From Streptomyces phaeoluteigriseus (GTDB lineage: Bacteria; Actinomycetota; Actinomycetes; Streptomycetales; Streptomycetaceae): a DNA stretch of 64,000 nt. The notes beneath the pieces were generated by a model that made no database searches, was not told where the DNA came from, and was given only the letters and a program-made list of their open reading frames with translations. The stretch is from positions 380,887 through 444,886 of the forward strand of contig NZ_MPOH02000005.1 of the NCBI RefSeq assembly GCF_001896135.2, given 5' to 3'. Position numbers and translations under genes: made by a program. Below are positions 54,299 through 63,575 of this stretch, one piece after another. Positions within the stretch are counted from its first letter, which is position 1. Each line of letters opens with the position of its first letter.

Positions 54299-54790
54299 TC
54301 ACCCTGGCTCGGGTCGTAGCTCCCCAAAATCGTTGGACTCCCAGGCAGCGGACTCCCAGGTGAGCTGGTCGCCCAGGGCGAAGGCGAAGAGACGGCCTTC
54401 ACCGTTGCGGCCGTGCAGGATGCGCTCCCCACCCTCGGTATGCGTCCTGGTCGTCTTCCAGGTAGTGCCGTACGCCTGGAAGGCGGTGCGCGCCCGCCCG
54501 GGTGTCATGCCATGACCGTTGTCGGTCACCACGACCTCAGTGATCGCCTGCATGCTGGAGCGACGTAGTTCGACGTCGCCCTCGGTGGCGTTGGCGTCCA
54601 CGGCGTTCCACACCAGTTCGGCGACCGCCGTGATCTGGGGCTTCCTCTTGAACTGGAGGATCTTGCGCTCGCCGACCGAGAGCTCGAACTCCGTCAGCGG
54701 CGGTCCGCTCTGTGCCGGCAGTTCGGCGCCGACCACGCCCACGCCAACTCCCGTGCGAGCAGCGCCTTCTGTGCTGTGATCCCCAGACAT
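54299..54790 (-). pseudogene. GHKL ATPase (MORC/Hsp90-like), truncated
   Basis: N-terminal GHKL nucleotide-binding core: AVAELVWNAVDANATEGDVE (N-box with E and N), VVVTDNGHGMTPGRARTAFQ (G1 box, DNGHGM) and GGERILHGRNGEGRLFAFAL (G2-like lid). It stops after 163 residues. Related bacterial ATP-binding proteins, including paraMORC-type ATPases often found near defence genes, continue for hundreds of residues. The 3' part has been lost. Confidence 0.65.
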
Positions 54791-55393
54791 GCGGTGACCG
54801 TACCGGTTTCGCACAGTGCGGGACACATCACCTTGCATGACGGGGGGCGTGTGCCGTGGTCTACCACTCGCAGCGATGGGGCAGCCGGCGCGCGGCCCGG
54901 ATGAGGTCTTCCGTGCAAGGGTGACGGCACTGAGGGAAGGCTGTGCCCTCACCACGCGGGGCGTGCACCTCGGTGATCGAGCGCATCTGGACCGCCCAGC
55001 CGTGCCCAGCGTCAGCGCGGCTGGGCGTCCCATCCCCTGCAGCCGTCCTCGCCGTGGACGTGGCCAGCCATCCAGGCGTCGCCCCCCACGCTGCGGAGAA
55101 CTGGCAGACAGGACGGACACAGGCCCGACCACGGAAGGTCAGCGCCTCGCGGGGGACGGATCGGCTGAACACACCCCCGCCCGGCACGAGCACCGCGATT
55201 GCGCAGTGCGGGCGACAGGCATGTGTCCCTCAGTGCACTGTGCCTGACAGATATCTGCAGGTTGTTCAGGCACGTACGGCATGTGCGCAAGGTGGGAGGC
55301 CGATCCCCGATGCTGCCCGTCACCGTCGAGCGTGAACCGTTCCCGTCCCTAGGGCGTCCATACGGGCACCTGACACCGTGGAGCCGCCGCACC
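54791..55393. other. Region without a supported gene
   Basis: No domain is recognisable in any frame. It may hold the promoter of the pentapeptide-type gene that follows. Confidence 0.35.
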
Positions 55394-55668
55394 ATGAGCA
55401 CATCCGAACCGCCGTTCTGGCCGCACTGCGCACACGGTGCAGACCCTGCTGCCAACCCCGTTGGTTGCCGCGGCATCCACGTCCCCGGCCACACCGCGTG
55501 CCTCGCCCACCTGACCGACGCCGACCGCGACGCCTACCTAGCAGCCCTGACTCCCGGCGCCAGCATCGACCACCGCGGCACCACCTTCACCGAATCCCTC
55601 CTCAACGCCTTACTCAACGTCCTCCGTGAGCCCGCAACCGGTAACCCCCGCTTAGGTACCGGCAGGTT
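55394..55668 (+). pseudogene. Pentapeptide-repeat protein N-terminus, cut by an IS256 relic
   Basis: ATG 55394 opens STSEPPFWPHCAHGADPAAN, GCRGIHVPGHTACLAHLTDA and DYRG-like DHRGTTFTESLLNALL. This is the conserved cysteine/histidine head found before pentapeptide repeats in Streptomyces proteins. After NPRLGTGRFGSS, where the repeats should start, sequence becomes that of the opposite-strand transposase. Confidence 0.65.
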
Positions 55669-56090
55669 CGGGTCGTCGACCGAACCGCTCGAGTGCGGCC
55701 TCCTCGGTCGCAGCGGTGTAGACGGGCTTGAGGAGCTTGGTGATCTTGTCCCAGTCCTGGCGGGCGGCATAGCAAAAGGAGTTCCGCAACAGGTGGACCA
55801 CGCAGGTCTGGACGGTAGTGCGCGGCCAGACGGTCTCCACCGCGTCGGGCAGGCCCTTGAGGCCGTCGCAGACGAGCATGAGGACGTCGTTCACGCCGCG
55901 GTTCTTGATCTCGGTGAGGATGTGCATCCAGTGCTTGGCGCCCTCTCCGCCGTCGCCTGCCCACAGGCCCAGGATGTCCCGCCGGCTCTCGACGGTGACG
56001 GTGAGGGCCACATAGATCGGCCGGTTCGCCACGGCACCGTCGCGGATCTTGGTTCTGTCGACGATCTCGTGATCCGGACGGCTGGGCACG
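55652..56090 (-). mobile_element. IS256-family (Mutator) transposase internal fragment
   Basis: The minus strand reads KIRDGAVANRPIYVALTVTV, ILGLWAGDGGEGAKHWMHIL, GVNDVLMLVCDGLKGLPDAV and QTCVVHLLRNSFCYAARQDW. These are the central RNase-H-like part of Mutator-type transposases, including the Asp of CDGLKGLP. The N-terminal HTH and the C-terminal Glu region are missing. It interrupts the pentapeptide gene. Confidence 0.8.
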
Positions 56091-56133
56091 TTGCTCCGTC
56101 TGTTCGCGATCATGCATCGCGTGCTCTCGTGAT

Positions 56134-56640
56134 GTGCTCCTCGAGCTGTTTCCGTACCTGTCCGCGTTGCTGATCGACGAGGTGGAGAGGCGACCGGACC
56201 AAGTAGTGCTGAGAACGCGGGTGCGGGCGGCGACTGGGTCCTGTCTGTGCGGTCAGAGCTCGGCCCGGGTGCACGGTCGGTACGTACGCAGGCTGCGTGA
56301 TGTCGCTGTGGCGGGCTCGGTGTCGTGATCGAGTTATGCGTGCGTCGCTTCCGCTGCGAGAACCCTGCCTGCTCGGCGGTGACGTTCGCCGAACAGCTTT
56401 CGGGACCGACAACCCCGCACAATCGGCACACCCCGCTGCTGCGCGGGGTGTTGACCGGAATCGGGCTGGCCCTGGCCGGCCGGGCAGGAGCCCGACTGGC
56501 GGCCGCGGTCGGCCTCACCGTAGGTAAGGACACGCTGTTGCGGCCGGTCAGGTCTCTGCCCGAGCCGGAGATCGGCCAGGTGGAGATCCTCGGTGTCGAC
56601 GACTTCGCCTTCCGCAGGGGCCGCCGCTACGACACGAGTA
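56134..56640 (+). mobile_element. ISL3-family transposase 5' portion, frameshifted
   Basis: GTG 56134: LLELFPYLSALLIDEVERRP and the zinc-finger CLCGQSSARVHGRYVRRLRD, then a frame slip at about 56320 to RRFRCENPACSAVTFAEQLS and VEILGVDDFAFRRGRRYDT, where the first catalytic Asp lies. The sequence is cut at about 56637, before the rest of the DDE domain. It lies directly beside the IS256 relic. Confidence 0.75.
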
Positions 56641-56836
56641 TGCCTTCGACCACGACGTGGAATCCGGCGTCCAGGGCGTAGCGGGCGTTCAGGCCGATGT
56701 GCGTGGCACCGGGCCGGTCGCACTCCCGGCGCGGCGGAGGTTGTCCTGGCCGACCAGGGCCAGGCCGTGCCCGAACCGCTCACGCAGGCCGGCCGCGACG
56801 GACGACTTCCCTGAGGCGCTGTTGCCGACCGGCCGG
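56641..56836 (-). pseudogene. P-loop kinase fragment (AAA/zeta-toxin-like)
   Basis: The minus strand reads GNSASGKSSVAAGLRERFGH and LALVGQDNLRR, then after a frame slip ARYALDAGFHVVVEGI. This is a Walker A (GNSASGKSS) kinase of the type annotated as an AAA-family or zeta-like phosphotransferase. It is cut on one side by the ISL3 relic. Confidence 0.6.
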
Positions 56837-56992
56837 GCTTCTTCGGGTGCCCACCATCACGGCCCTCACGTCTACTTCTTCTTTGGCGATCCGGACTCGC
56901 GCAGCACCTACGCCCTGGACAGAACGGCACCCACGCCGGCCGCGGCCGGCGTGACGGTCGGCGGGCCGTGACGGGCGTGGGCCCCGTGAGCG

Positions 56993-57832
56993 TCAGCGGA
57001 CCGTGCCGAAGACCTGCGTCCAGTAGTTGCCGGGCTGCGCCACCCCCACACCGATCTCCTTGAAGCCGCAGTCCAGGATGTTGCGCTTGTGACCGGCGCT
57101 GGCCATCCAGCCCGCCATGACCTGGTCGGGCGTGGAGTACCCGTACGCGACGTTCTCGCCGTAGGTGCTCCAGAGGTAGCCCGCGCGCGTGATCCGCTGT
57201 CCCGGGTCGGACCCGTCGGAGCCGGTGTGTGACATGGTGTTGTGGCTCGCCATGTCCGCGCTGTGGGCCTGGGCGGCCTGCGAGAGCTTCGCGTTCAGGG
57301 TGACCGGGGAGCAACCGACCTTGGCACGCTCGCTGTTGACCAGGGCGACCACGCGGGCGACGGCGGGGGTCGCCGTGCCGACGGCGGGAGCCATGGTGGC
57401 GGCGGGAGCCGTGGTGGCGGCGGGAGCCGTGGTGGCGGGCGGCTTCGGCGCGGCGGTGGTCCTCGTCGGGGCGGGCGGGGTGGTCGTCTTCGCGACGGGC
57501 GCCTTGGGCTTCTCCGGGGCGGGCGCCGCAGTCCCGGGAGAGGTCGTCGGCGAGGCCGAGGGCGAAGCCGTCGCCGTGGGCTTCGCGGTCCGGATGTCCC
57601 GCCCCCGGTGCCCGTCCCAGGACGTCTTCCTCCCGTCCGTCCGGTGTCCGTTCCAGGACGCCTTCCTCCCGTCCGTCCAGGGACCGCTGGACGTGGCGGT
57701 GATGGCTTCGGCTCCTCCGTCGCCCATGCACGCCATGGCGGCCGACGGCACCGCCACCGCGCTCATCGCCAGGACGGCGACGGCTATGGGCCGGCGGCGC
57801 GTCTTCCTGCGGTGCTTCCGGTGGTTCCTCAT
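56993..57832 (-). CDS. Secreted CAP-domain (SCP/PR1-like) protein
   Basis: 279 aa. Signal peptide (about 10-34), a region with a near-repeat (DGRKASWNGHRT / DGRKTSWDGHRG), a long Pro/Ala/Thr linker containing tandem TTAPAA-type repeats, then a C-terminal CAP domain (about 155-279): VARVVALVNSERAKVGCSPV, LSQAAQAHSADMASHNTMSH, GYLWSTYGENVAYGYSTPDQ, VMAGWMASAGHKRNIL and YWTQVFGTVR. The CAP His/Glu/His set is present (MSH, GEN, GHK). It is an extracellular protein, probably cell-wall associated, of unknown enzymatic role. Confidence 0.88.
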   Translation of the reverse strand: MRNHRKHRRKTRRRPIAVAVLAMSAVAVPSAAMACMGDGGAEAITATSSGPWTDGRKASWNGHRTDGRKTSWDGHRGRDIRTAKPTATASPSASPTTSPGTAAPAPEKPKAPVAKTTTPPAPTRTTAAPKPPATTAPAATTAPAATMAPAVGTATPAVARVVALVNSERAKVGCSPVTLNAKLSQAAQAHSADMASHNTMSHTGSDGSDPGQRITRAGYLWSTYGENVAYGYSTPDQVMAGWMASAGHKRNILDCGFKEIGVGVAQPGNYWTQVFGTVR

Positions 57833-58282
57833 GCGGACCTCGTTCGGTCGACTCTCCTTGCGCCTCCGGCGGGGCTCGGTTTCGCACAGACACTGCGCTC
57901 GACCTGCGGGGGGACGCCTTGCGGGCCGTCATTGTTAAAAGCCGCGTGAGGGCACGGCAACGGGGGCTTCCACTACCTCGCTCAGTAGGCGAGGGCACCC
58001 TTGAATCCGGCCCGGGATTGTGCCGGGCATGCCGCGCCGGAGGCCGACGGCGCCTCACACTCCGTCAGAAGGACGGCAGAGACGGTCCGGCGGCTTGAGG
58101 CCGGTGCCCCGGGCCGGTGACCCCGGCCAAGGTGCCGCGTATGCCCGCTTCCATATGCCAGATCCGCCTATGTCGGCCACGCGGCACTACTATCGCGGCA
58201 CGTTGATAGGGACCGGGCACGTGACGGATGTCACTGACTTTCCCCACAACCCTCTCGACGTCCGGCGTGCGGGGCGATGCGG
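57833..58282. other. Upstream region of the CAP gene
   Basis: Long untranslated-looking region. Hairpin CCTCGC-TCAGTAG-GCGAGG near 57975-57995. The sequence GGAGGCGCAAGGAGAG (minus strand, about 57858-57876) lies some 30 nt before the start. I see no complete riboswitch. Confidence 0.35.
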
Positions 58283-58530
58283 TCAGGCATCGGTGACCGT
58301 GCGCAGGAGCGCGCTGAGGCCGTGGAAGAAGGCCACGGCCTCCTCGTCGCCGACGCCGGCCGGGGTGGAGACGCCGGACCATTCGACCCGGGACACCTCC
58401 GGCTCGCCGGCCTCGTGGACGGTGAGGGTGAAGCGGTAGCCGGTGAGTGCCGCGCCCCGGCGCACTGCCGACGTCCAGCACTCCGCCCCGCAGGGGCCCG
58501 GCGCGTGCAGGATGGCGTTGGTGACCAGTT
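58283..58530 (-). pseudogene. HATPase-like N-box fragment joined to unknown C-terminus
   Basis: The minus frame reads SSELVTNAILHAPGPCGAEC, which resembles the N-box of RsbW-type anti-sigma kinases (SELVTNAxxHA). It continues TGYRFTLTVHEAGEPEVSRV and ends FFHGLSALLRTVTDA. No start or upstream HATPase sequence remains. Confidence 0.45.
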
Positions 58531-58584
58531 CACTGGATCGGATCGGGTGCGGGCCGTGGTGCCCGCCCCGCCGCAGACCGGTCC

Positions 58585-58650
58585 GGCCGGGTGGTGTTCG
58601 AGGGCCGGGACGCGGCGGGCAAGGGCGGCACCATCAAGCGGGTCTGGTGA
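58585..58650 (+). pseudogene. PPK2 polyphosphate kinase Walker A fragment
   Basis: Only 22 codons, RSGRVVFEGRDAAGKGGTIK then RVW and a stop. They carry the unmistakable PPK2 P-loop (FEGRDAAGKGGTIKR). Both sides are unrelated sequence. Confidence 0.6.
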
Positions 58651-58792
58651 TGATCCGGCACCGGGTGTATGGATCGCAGCGGTCCGGGTCGATCGGAGCC
58701 ACGTTCAGCTCTCGCCAGTTGCGCAGCTGGCGGTCCAGCGGGATGCCACGCTGCTCGAGGCGAGTCTGGCCGTCACCGGCCTTTCCGGCCAT
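58634..58792 (-). pseudogene. N-terminal fragment of a hypothetical protein
   Basis: From ATG 58792 the minus frame reads AGKAGDGQTRLEQRGIPLDR and NVAPIDPDRCDPYTRCRIIT, then meets a stop at 58634 where it abuts the PPK2 fragment. The segment is clearly coding (QLRNWRELNV...PYTRCRII) but I cannot name the family with certainty. Confidence 0.4.
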
Positions 58793-59100
58793 TGCTGACA
58801 CCCGCAGAGCGGATGATTCCCCCTGGTGGGTCAGCCGAGATGACAGTCGGGGCGGCATATGACACGACCGGATCGAGGTGCTCCACCTCTTACGAAAGTC
58901 TGTGAGCCGCAAACGACTGATCGCAGGACCGCCACGGCCGTCCCTCACGCTCGCATGGGGAACGTTCACCGTGCGAGGTGAACGCTGAATCCTCTGCTGC
59001 ACCACGGGCAGCCTCGCACCAGGCCGCCCCCGCCGGACCACAGGGTCAAACGGGGGCGGCCCAGCCAGACGAGCGGCTCCCGTTAAGGTGGGGCCGGCTG

Positions 59101-59322
59101 TCAGTCCTTGGCGATCGCCATGCCGAGGAAGATCCCGACCAGCAATGCGACACTGCTGGTGGCCATCACGGCCCACGTCCCGGTCTGCGTCGCGGTGAAC
59201 GTCGCGGTCATTCCCGCCTGCGCCGCCGCCTGTGTGACCTGCGCCCCGGCCATGGACGCTTCCTGAACGGCCAGACCTGTCTCCCGCGTATGAATCTTGC
59301 TCTCCAGCTCCGACTGTTCCAT
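59101..59322 (-). CDS. Small membrane protein of unknown function
   Basis: 73 aa. A polar N-terminal half rich in Glu, Gln and Ala (MEQSELESKIHTRETGLAVQ) and a C-terminal membrane helix WAVMATSSVALLVGIFLGMA. GAGAGG lies about 9 nt before ATG 59322. The layout resembles small phage-like or holin-like proteins, but there is no firm match. Confidence 0.5.
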   Translation of the reverse strand: MEQSELESKIHTRETGLAVQEASMAGAQVTQAAAQAGMTATFTATQTGTWAVMATSSVALLVGIFLGMAIAKD

Positions 59323-60294
59323 CGTGCGGTTCCTCTCTCGCGGGGTGCCGACCGATTCCGGCATCACCGACCATCGGTCCCCCGCCGCATTGAAACAGCC
59401 CATGGCCACCTCCGGTGCACCCGTTTGCCAACGACGGGCGCCCTCGCCGAGAGCCCGGCGGGCACGCCGCGGGGTCTCGGCGAGGGCGCCCGTCGGGGTC
59501 GCTGCTCATGCTGAACGGTCGGTCCAGTGGCCGAAAGAGCCGCTGCGCCTGGGCGCAGACCGCAGATCCCGTCAGGGGTACGACGGTCAGGGTGGACGCC
59601 CTCCTCAGGGAGGTGGTGCTCGCTGATGACACCCAAGGCCAGCGCGCCCAGCTGGGCGTCGTCACTGAACACCACCGCCCCGGACATGCCGCGCCACTGT
59701 GAGCCGATACTGCCAGGCGTTCCTTCGGGCGTGGACCAGCTCCGTCCTGGCCCCGGCTGCCCAACGCACCGATGACCTCGAGGTGCATCTTCACCTGGCA
59801 CTTCGCCGACCGTGGCCGCCGCCGCTGACGCGTCCGCTTTGGGAGAACCCGCACACGAGAGGGCCGCCGCCGTGCTCCAGGCCCACACCCCGCTGGACAC
59901 CGTCGACCTGTCCGCGCTCTACCGTCGCGTCCTGGTCCTGCGGCTGGAGCATGACGGCCCGATCACCGCTGGACGCTCGCGCACTCGCCGAACAGCACCG
60001 CCGGGAAGCCACCGGCGGCACCCCCGCATAACCGTCAACGCCCGGCAACGCAGGGCGCGTACGACGCTCCCCGGCCCTGAAGACGAAAGAGGTTCTGCCG
60101 TGCGCCGATCACCCTGTCCCCGCCGTACGCGCTTGGCTCCCGCGGCCGATGACGACCGCCGGTGCGTCGACTGCGGCCTGCCCTGCACCGAGCAGGTATC
60201 CTCCTCCCCCGCACCGAGAGCGGAAGACGTGCTCTGTATGCCTGTTCCGTGCACGCGGCACAGCGACGCCGGGCGGCTGGAACTGCGCCAGACA
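59323..60294. other. Mostly decayed region, one broken ORF at about 59812-60031 (plus)
   Basis: Plus-strand sequence AVLQAHTPLDTVDLSALYRR and VLVLRLEHDGPIT, then in the next frame LDARALAEQHRREATGGTPA and a stop at 60031, looks like a small gene with a frameshift. Around 60155-60240 a Cys-containing stretch CVDCGLPCTEQ is seen. No families are recognised. Confidence 0.35.
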
Positions 60295-61041
60295 TCAGCC
60301 TTCCGCTCCCGGGGCCGGTGCCTGGTCCAGGGGGGCAGGCAGGGCGCGGATCCATGCCACGCCGGTGAAGCTCTTCGCCGCGACGTGGATCTCCGCCCGC
60401 CGGAATCCGGTGGCGGCCAGACCGTTGTATCCGTGGGAGACGAGGTCCTGGTAAAGCCCGTCCGAGAACGCGGCGACCAGGTGGGTCGAAGGGTCGGCGG
60501 CGAGGGCGCGGCGTACAGGGCCGGAGTCGAGGACCCGGAACAGAGCGACCACGGCGGACCCGGCGTAGCCGCTGTCCGCCTCGTGGACGATGCCCTGGTG
60601 CAGACCGGCCCGCATCCGGACGCGCTGCGGATACGAGGCCGCTGCATTGGCGTCGGCCAGCGCGGAGGCGAGGCCGTCCAGAAGGTCCGGGACGACCCGG
60701 GTCTCGTCGATGCCGGGCTCGAACACGAGCAGATAGCCGTCTCCCTGCGCCTGTCGGCCGCAGCTGTCCCAGACGATGCCTGCGCGCGCGCATGCGGCGC
60801 GCAGCGTCCGCAGCAGGACCCGCTGCAGCCGGATCATGTCGGTGTTGTCGCGGGCGCTGTACTTCTCGATGTCGACGGCGAGGCAGAGGCGCCGCAGTCC
60901 CGGTGGCAGTTCCGCGCCGTCCGCCTGTGGGCCGAAGTCCTCGTACGCGGCGAGTGCCCGGGCGCCGGGCGCCGCCGCCCTCCCCGGGGCGAGCGGTACG
61001 GCGGCGGGCCAGAGGTCGGCGGCCGCCAACCGGAAAGCCAC
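60295..61041 (-). CDS. Class III nucleotidyl cyclase-like protein
   Basis: 248 aa. A cyclase-homology domain from about residue 50: LRRLCLAVDIEKYSARDNTD (first metal-Asp region DIEKYS), RQAQGDGYLLVFEPGI (GDG in the place of the second metal loop), YPQRVRMRAGLHQGIVHEAD (R(L)xxGLHxG strand) and AFSDGLYQDLV. This pattern matches divergent adenylate/guanylate cyclase-like proteins of actinomycetes, whose activity is mostly unproven. GTG 61041 has GGGAGG about 10 nt upstream. It is divergent from the membrane/vWA/PP2C/kinase operon, suggesting a shared signalling role. Confidence 0.7.
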   Translation of the reverse strand: MAFRLAAADLWPAAVPLAPGRAAAPGARALAAYEDFGPQADGAELPPGLRRLCLAVDIEKYSARDNTDMIRLQRVLLRTLRAACARAGIVWDSCGRQAQGDGYLLVFEPGIDETRVVPDLLDGLASALADANAAASYPQRVRMRAGLHQGIVHEADSGYAGSAVVALFRVLDSGPVRRALAADPSTHLVAAFSDGLYQDLVSHGYNGLAATGFRRAEIHVAAKSFTGVAWIRALPAPLDQAPAPGAEG

Positions 61042-61156
61042 GATCGGCCCGCCTCCCTCTTGGGCCGTGCGATCCGCCCGTAAGCTGAAGCTCTGTGATG
61101 GCGACGGGGCAGGCCTGTGCCGGCTCCTCGACCAGTTCAAGAAACAGCAGGTCCGG

Positions 61157-61759
61157 ATGAAAGAGGCCGGTCTCCCCGGGGAGGCCGATCCGCGCATGGT
61201 CCTGGACGAGCGGGCAGCGCTCAGGAACACCTCGGCCGTCGACCCTGTCCGGCTCACCTTCCCCTCAGGCGAAAGCACTGGCTTCGGCGTGGACGAGACG
61301 TTGCTGACAGTGCTCGCCGCCGGTACGGCCGTGTTCGGCTGGGCGGTCCTGCGGACCAGGTACCGGCCCGCGTTCGTCGCCGTACCCGGCGGTGGCACCC
61401 GGCCCCGGCCCGCCGCCGAACCCGAATCCGGCTCATGGACCGCCCGTACCGCCCGTACCGCCGGACCGCCGCCGGTGCTGCCGCGGCATCCGCCACACCG
61501 GACGTGGCCCGACGACCACCCGCAGGCACCCACGGCCGGCCCACGCGCCGTGCCGGACGGCCCCGTCCGCCCGGCAACCGTACGCACGAGCCTGCACCCC
61601 CAGGGATACGTCGAACTGGACGGCTGGTTGTACCGCGCGAGCTGGGCCGAGCCGCACCTGGACGCGCCGGACCCCGACGCGACCGTCGACGTCACCGACC
61701 ACCGGCCCGGACCCCTCCTGGCGTACGCGCCCGCGGACTCGCGCGATTCCCACGCCTGA
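61157..61759 (+). CDS. Membrane protein heading the vWA-phosphatase-kinase operon
   Basis: 200 aa from ATG 61157; coding-like sequence extends upstream (LCRLLDQFKKQQVRMKEAGL), so the start may be earlier. There is one transmembrane helix (ETLLTVLAAGTAVFGWAVLR), then a Pro-rich linker and a small C-terminal beta domain (YVELDGWLYRASWAEPHLDA), which recalls NfeD/OB-like tails. It lies 97 nt before the vWA gene. Function unknown; it may anchor or sense for the module. Confidence 0.6.
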   Translation: MKEAGLPGEADPRMVLDERAALRNTSAVDPVRLTFPSGESTGFGVDETLLTVLAAGTAVFGWAVLRTRYRPAFVAVPGGGTRPRPAAEPESGSWTARTARTAGPPPVLPRHPPHRTWPDDHPQAPTAGPRAVPDGPVRPATVRTSLHPQGYVELDGWLYRASWAEPHLDAPDPDATVDVTDHRPGPLLAYAPADSRDSHA

Positions 61760-61856
61760 CTCGGCCGACGGCTGCGGGCCGAGCCGCGCGGAGCCGCCGC
61801 GCGCAGGGACACACACGCACCACATCACGGACACGACAGCAAGGGGATCCCTTCCC

Positions 61857-62639
61857 ATGAACCCGACCATCCCGGGCCCGCCGGCCACACCGCCGCAGGA
61901 TCTGCCCGCCGCGTACGCGGACATCGAGCTCGACAACAACGCTCAGCGGCTGCCGCTGCTGCTGTGCCTGGACATCTCCAGCTCCATGTCGGGCGAGCCG
62001 ATCCGGCTGCTCAACGAGGCGCTGGCCCTCTGGGGGCGCGAGATCCAGGAGGATGTCGGGCTCAGTTCCAGCGTCGAGATCGCCCTGGTGACCTTCGGCG
62101 GCATGGGGATCGGGGTCTGGCAGGGCCCGCATCTCCTCGACCCACGGGCCACCATCAGCCCCTTCGTGTCCGCCCACCAGTTCCGGTCGCCGCAGCTGTC
62201 GGCCTCCGGGGTCACGCTGTTGACGGAGGCCGTGGAGACGGGGATGCGCCTGGTGGCGGAGCGGAAGACGGAACTGCGCCGCTCCGGGCTCCAGTACTAC
62301 CGCCCGCAGATCTGTCTGGTGACCGACGGTCTGCCGACCGACAGCCACGGAATGGCCACGGACGCGTGGCGCCGGCTCGTCCCGACGCTTGCCGCCGAAC
62401 AAGCCGCGAAGCGCTTCCGCTTCTACGCCTTCGGCATCGGCGGAATCAGCGACCGGGGCCAGCAGGTGCTGCGCGAACTGGCGCCCAAGTACCACGCCAC
62501 GCTCAAGGGTTTCCCGTTCCGCGACCTGCTGCAGACCATGTCGGCAAGCGCGAGCGCCGAACAGCAGGGTGCGGAGGAGGAGACCTTCGAGCAGTTGTTC
62601 AACCGGTTCAAGACGCAGCGTTCCGCCTGGGACGCCTGA
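61857..62639 (+). CDS. von Willebrand A domain protein (TerY-like)
   Basis: 260 aa, cytosolic, a single vWA domain. The MIDAS is LLCLDISSSMSGEPIRLLNE (DxSxS), with the Thr of SASGVTLLTEAVETG and the Asp of ICLVTDGLPTDS completing the metal site. FRFYAFGIGGISDRGQQVLR follows. It matches TerY-type proteins that work with a PP2C phosphatase and kinase. Here those two genes follow immediately. A purine-rich AAGGGGAT lies upstream of ATG 61857. Confidence 0.88.
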   Translation: MNPTIPGPPATPPQDLPAAYADIELDNNAQRLPLLLCLDISSSMSGEPIRLLNEALALWGREIQEDVGLSSSVEIALVTFGGMGIGVWQGPHLLDPRATISPFVSAHQFRSPQLSASGVTLLTEAVETGMRLVAERKTELRRSGLQYYRPQICLVTDGLPTDSHGMATDAWRRLVPTLAAEQAAKRFRFYAFGIGGISDRGQQVLRELAPKYHATLKGFPFRDLLQTMSASASAEQQGAEEETFEQLFNRFKTQRSAWDA

Positions 62640-62663
62640 GCGGCGGGCGACGAGCGGCGAGGG

Positions 62664-63575
62664 GTGAGGACGATCGAGGTGCCGGGGGCAACGGAGACCG
62701 GACAGGTCAAAAGCCGGGCGTGGCGCGTGCACGGCGTCAGCGTCCAGGGATATCGGCACGCCCAGCAGGGGATGCCATGCCAGGACGCCTGGGGGCAGTC
62801 GCACGCCAGCCCTCCCGGTAGCCGGATCCCGGTCCTGGCGGTGGCGGACGGAGCGGGCAGCAGACCGCGTTCGCAGGAGGGTGCACAGCTGGCGATCCAG
62901 CTGGCCACGTCGGTGTTCGGGGCACGGCTGGGCGAGCGGGCGAGCGCGCCGGGGGACGTCGAGGACCTCCGCACCCGGCTGCGGGACGCCTTCCTGGAGG
63001 TGCTGGACGCGTTCATCGACGGCACCTGGGCACTGTCCACCGAGGACGGCGCAGCCGCCCGAGGCCGCAGGGGCGGCCCGGCGGATTTCGCCACCACCCT
63101 CACCGTGGTGGTGCTGGGTCCCGGCTGGCTGGGTTACACCTCGCTGGGGGACGGCTTCGTGGTGTTGCGGGCCGGTGTGGAGAACGGTGAACCGCAGTTC
63201 CATCTGCTGCCGCAGCCCGAGGCGGCGGGCGAGTACGGCAATGAGACCACCTTTCTGAGCTCGGCGGACGCCGCGCTGCGCGTGCGGATCGACTGTGTAC
63301 GGGACGACGACGTCGACGGCGTCATACTCTCCACCGACGGTCTGGCGCAGGCCGCACTGTCCGGTGGACGAGGCCCGGTGCCGCGGGCCAACCCCTCGTT
63401 CGCCGCCTCGGTGCTGCGCTCGCTGGACCGTCCGGGCCCTAGCCCTCGGGCCGACGCGCGGGAGCTGGAGGCGCTGCTGCTGTCGGACCGGCTCACGGCG
63501 CTCAACGCCGACGACAAGACGCTGGTGCGGGCAGTCCGTACGACGGGCGGCCCGGTGGGAGGGGAGCTGCCGTGA
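62664..63575 (+). CDS. PP2C-family protein phosphatase
   Basis: 303 aa. PPM/PP2C fold: HGVSVQGYRHAQQGMPCQDA (N-terminal, CQDA), PVLAVADGAGSRPRSQEGAQ (metal DGxG), DFATTLTVVVLGPGWLGYTS, SLGDGFVVL, VDGVILSTDGLAQAAL and NADDKTLVRAV (C-terminal metal DDxT). All key metal-binding Asp positions are visible. It begins 24 nt after the vWA stop and ends overlapping the kinase start (GTGA), so the three are translated together. Predicted Ser/Thr phosphatase of the TerY-P triad. Confidence 0.88.
   Translation: MRTIEVPGATETGQVKSRAWRVHGVSVQGYRHAQQGMPCQDAWGQSHASPPGSRIPVLAVADGAGSRPRSQEGAQLAIQLATSVFGARLGERASAPGDVEDLRTRLRDAFLEVLDAFIDGTWALSTEDGAAARGRRGGPADFATTLTVVVLGPGWLGYTSLGDGFVVLRAGVENGEPQFHLLPQPEAAGEYGNETTFLSSADAALRVRIDCVRDDDVDGVILSTDGLAQAALSGGRGPVPRANPSFAASVLRSLDRPGPSPRADARELEALLLSDRLTALNADDKTLVRAVRTTGGPVGGELP

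Noticed and set aside
57840-58020. Possible c-di-AMP (ydaO) riboswitch upstream of the CAP gene, because of a GGCGCAAGGAGAG-like 3' end
   Set aside because: The other conserved blocks of that riboswitch are not visible, so only a 3' resemblance remains.
60776-61060. Plus-strand upstream extension of the membrane protein gene to 60776
   Set aside because: This part overlaps the intact cyclase-like gene on the other strand and is Arg/Ser-rich shadow sequence; real coding begins near 61090-61157.
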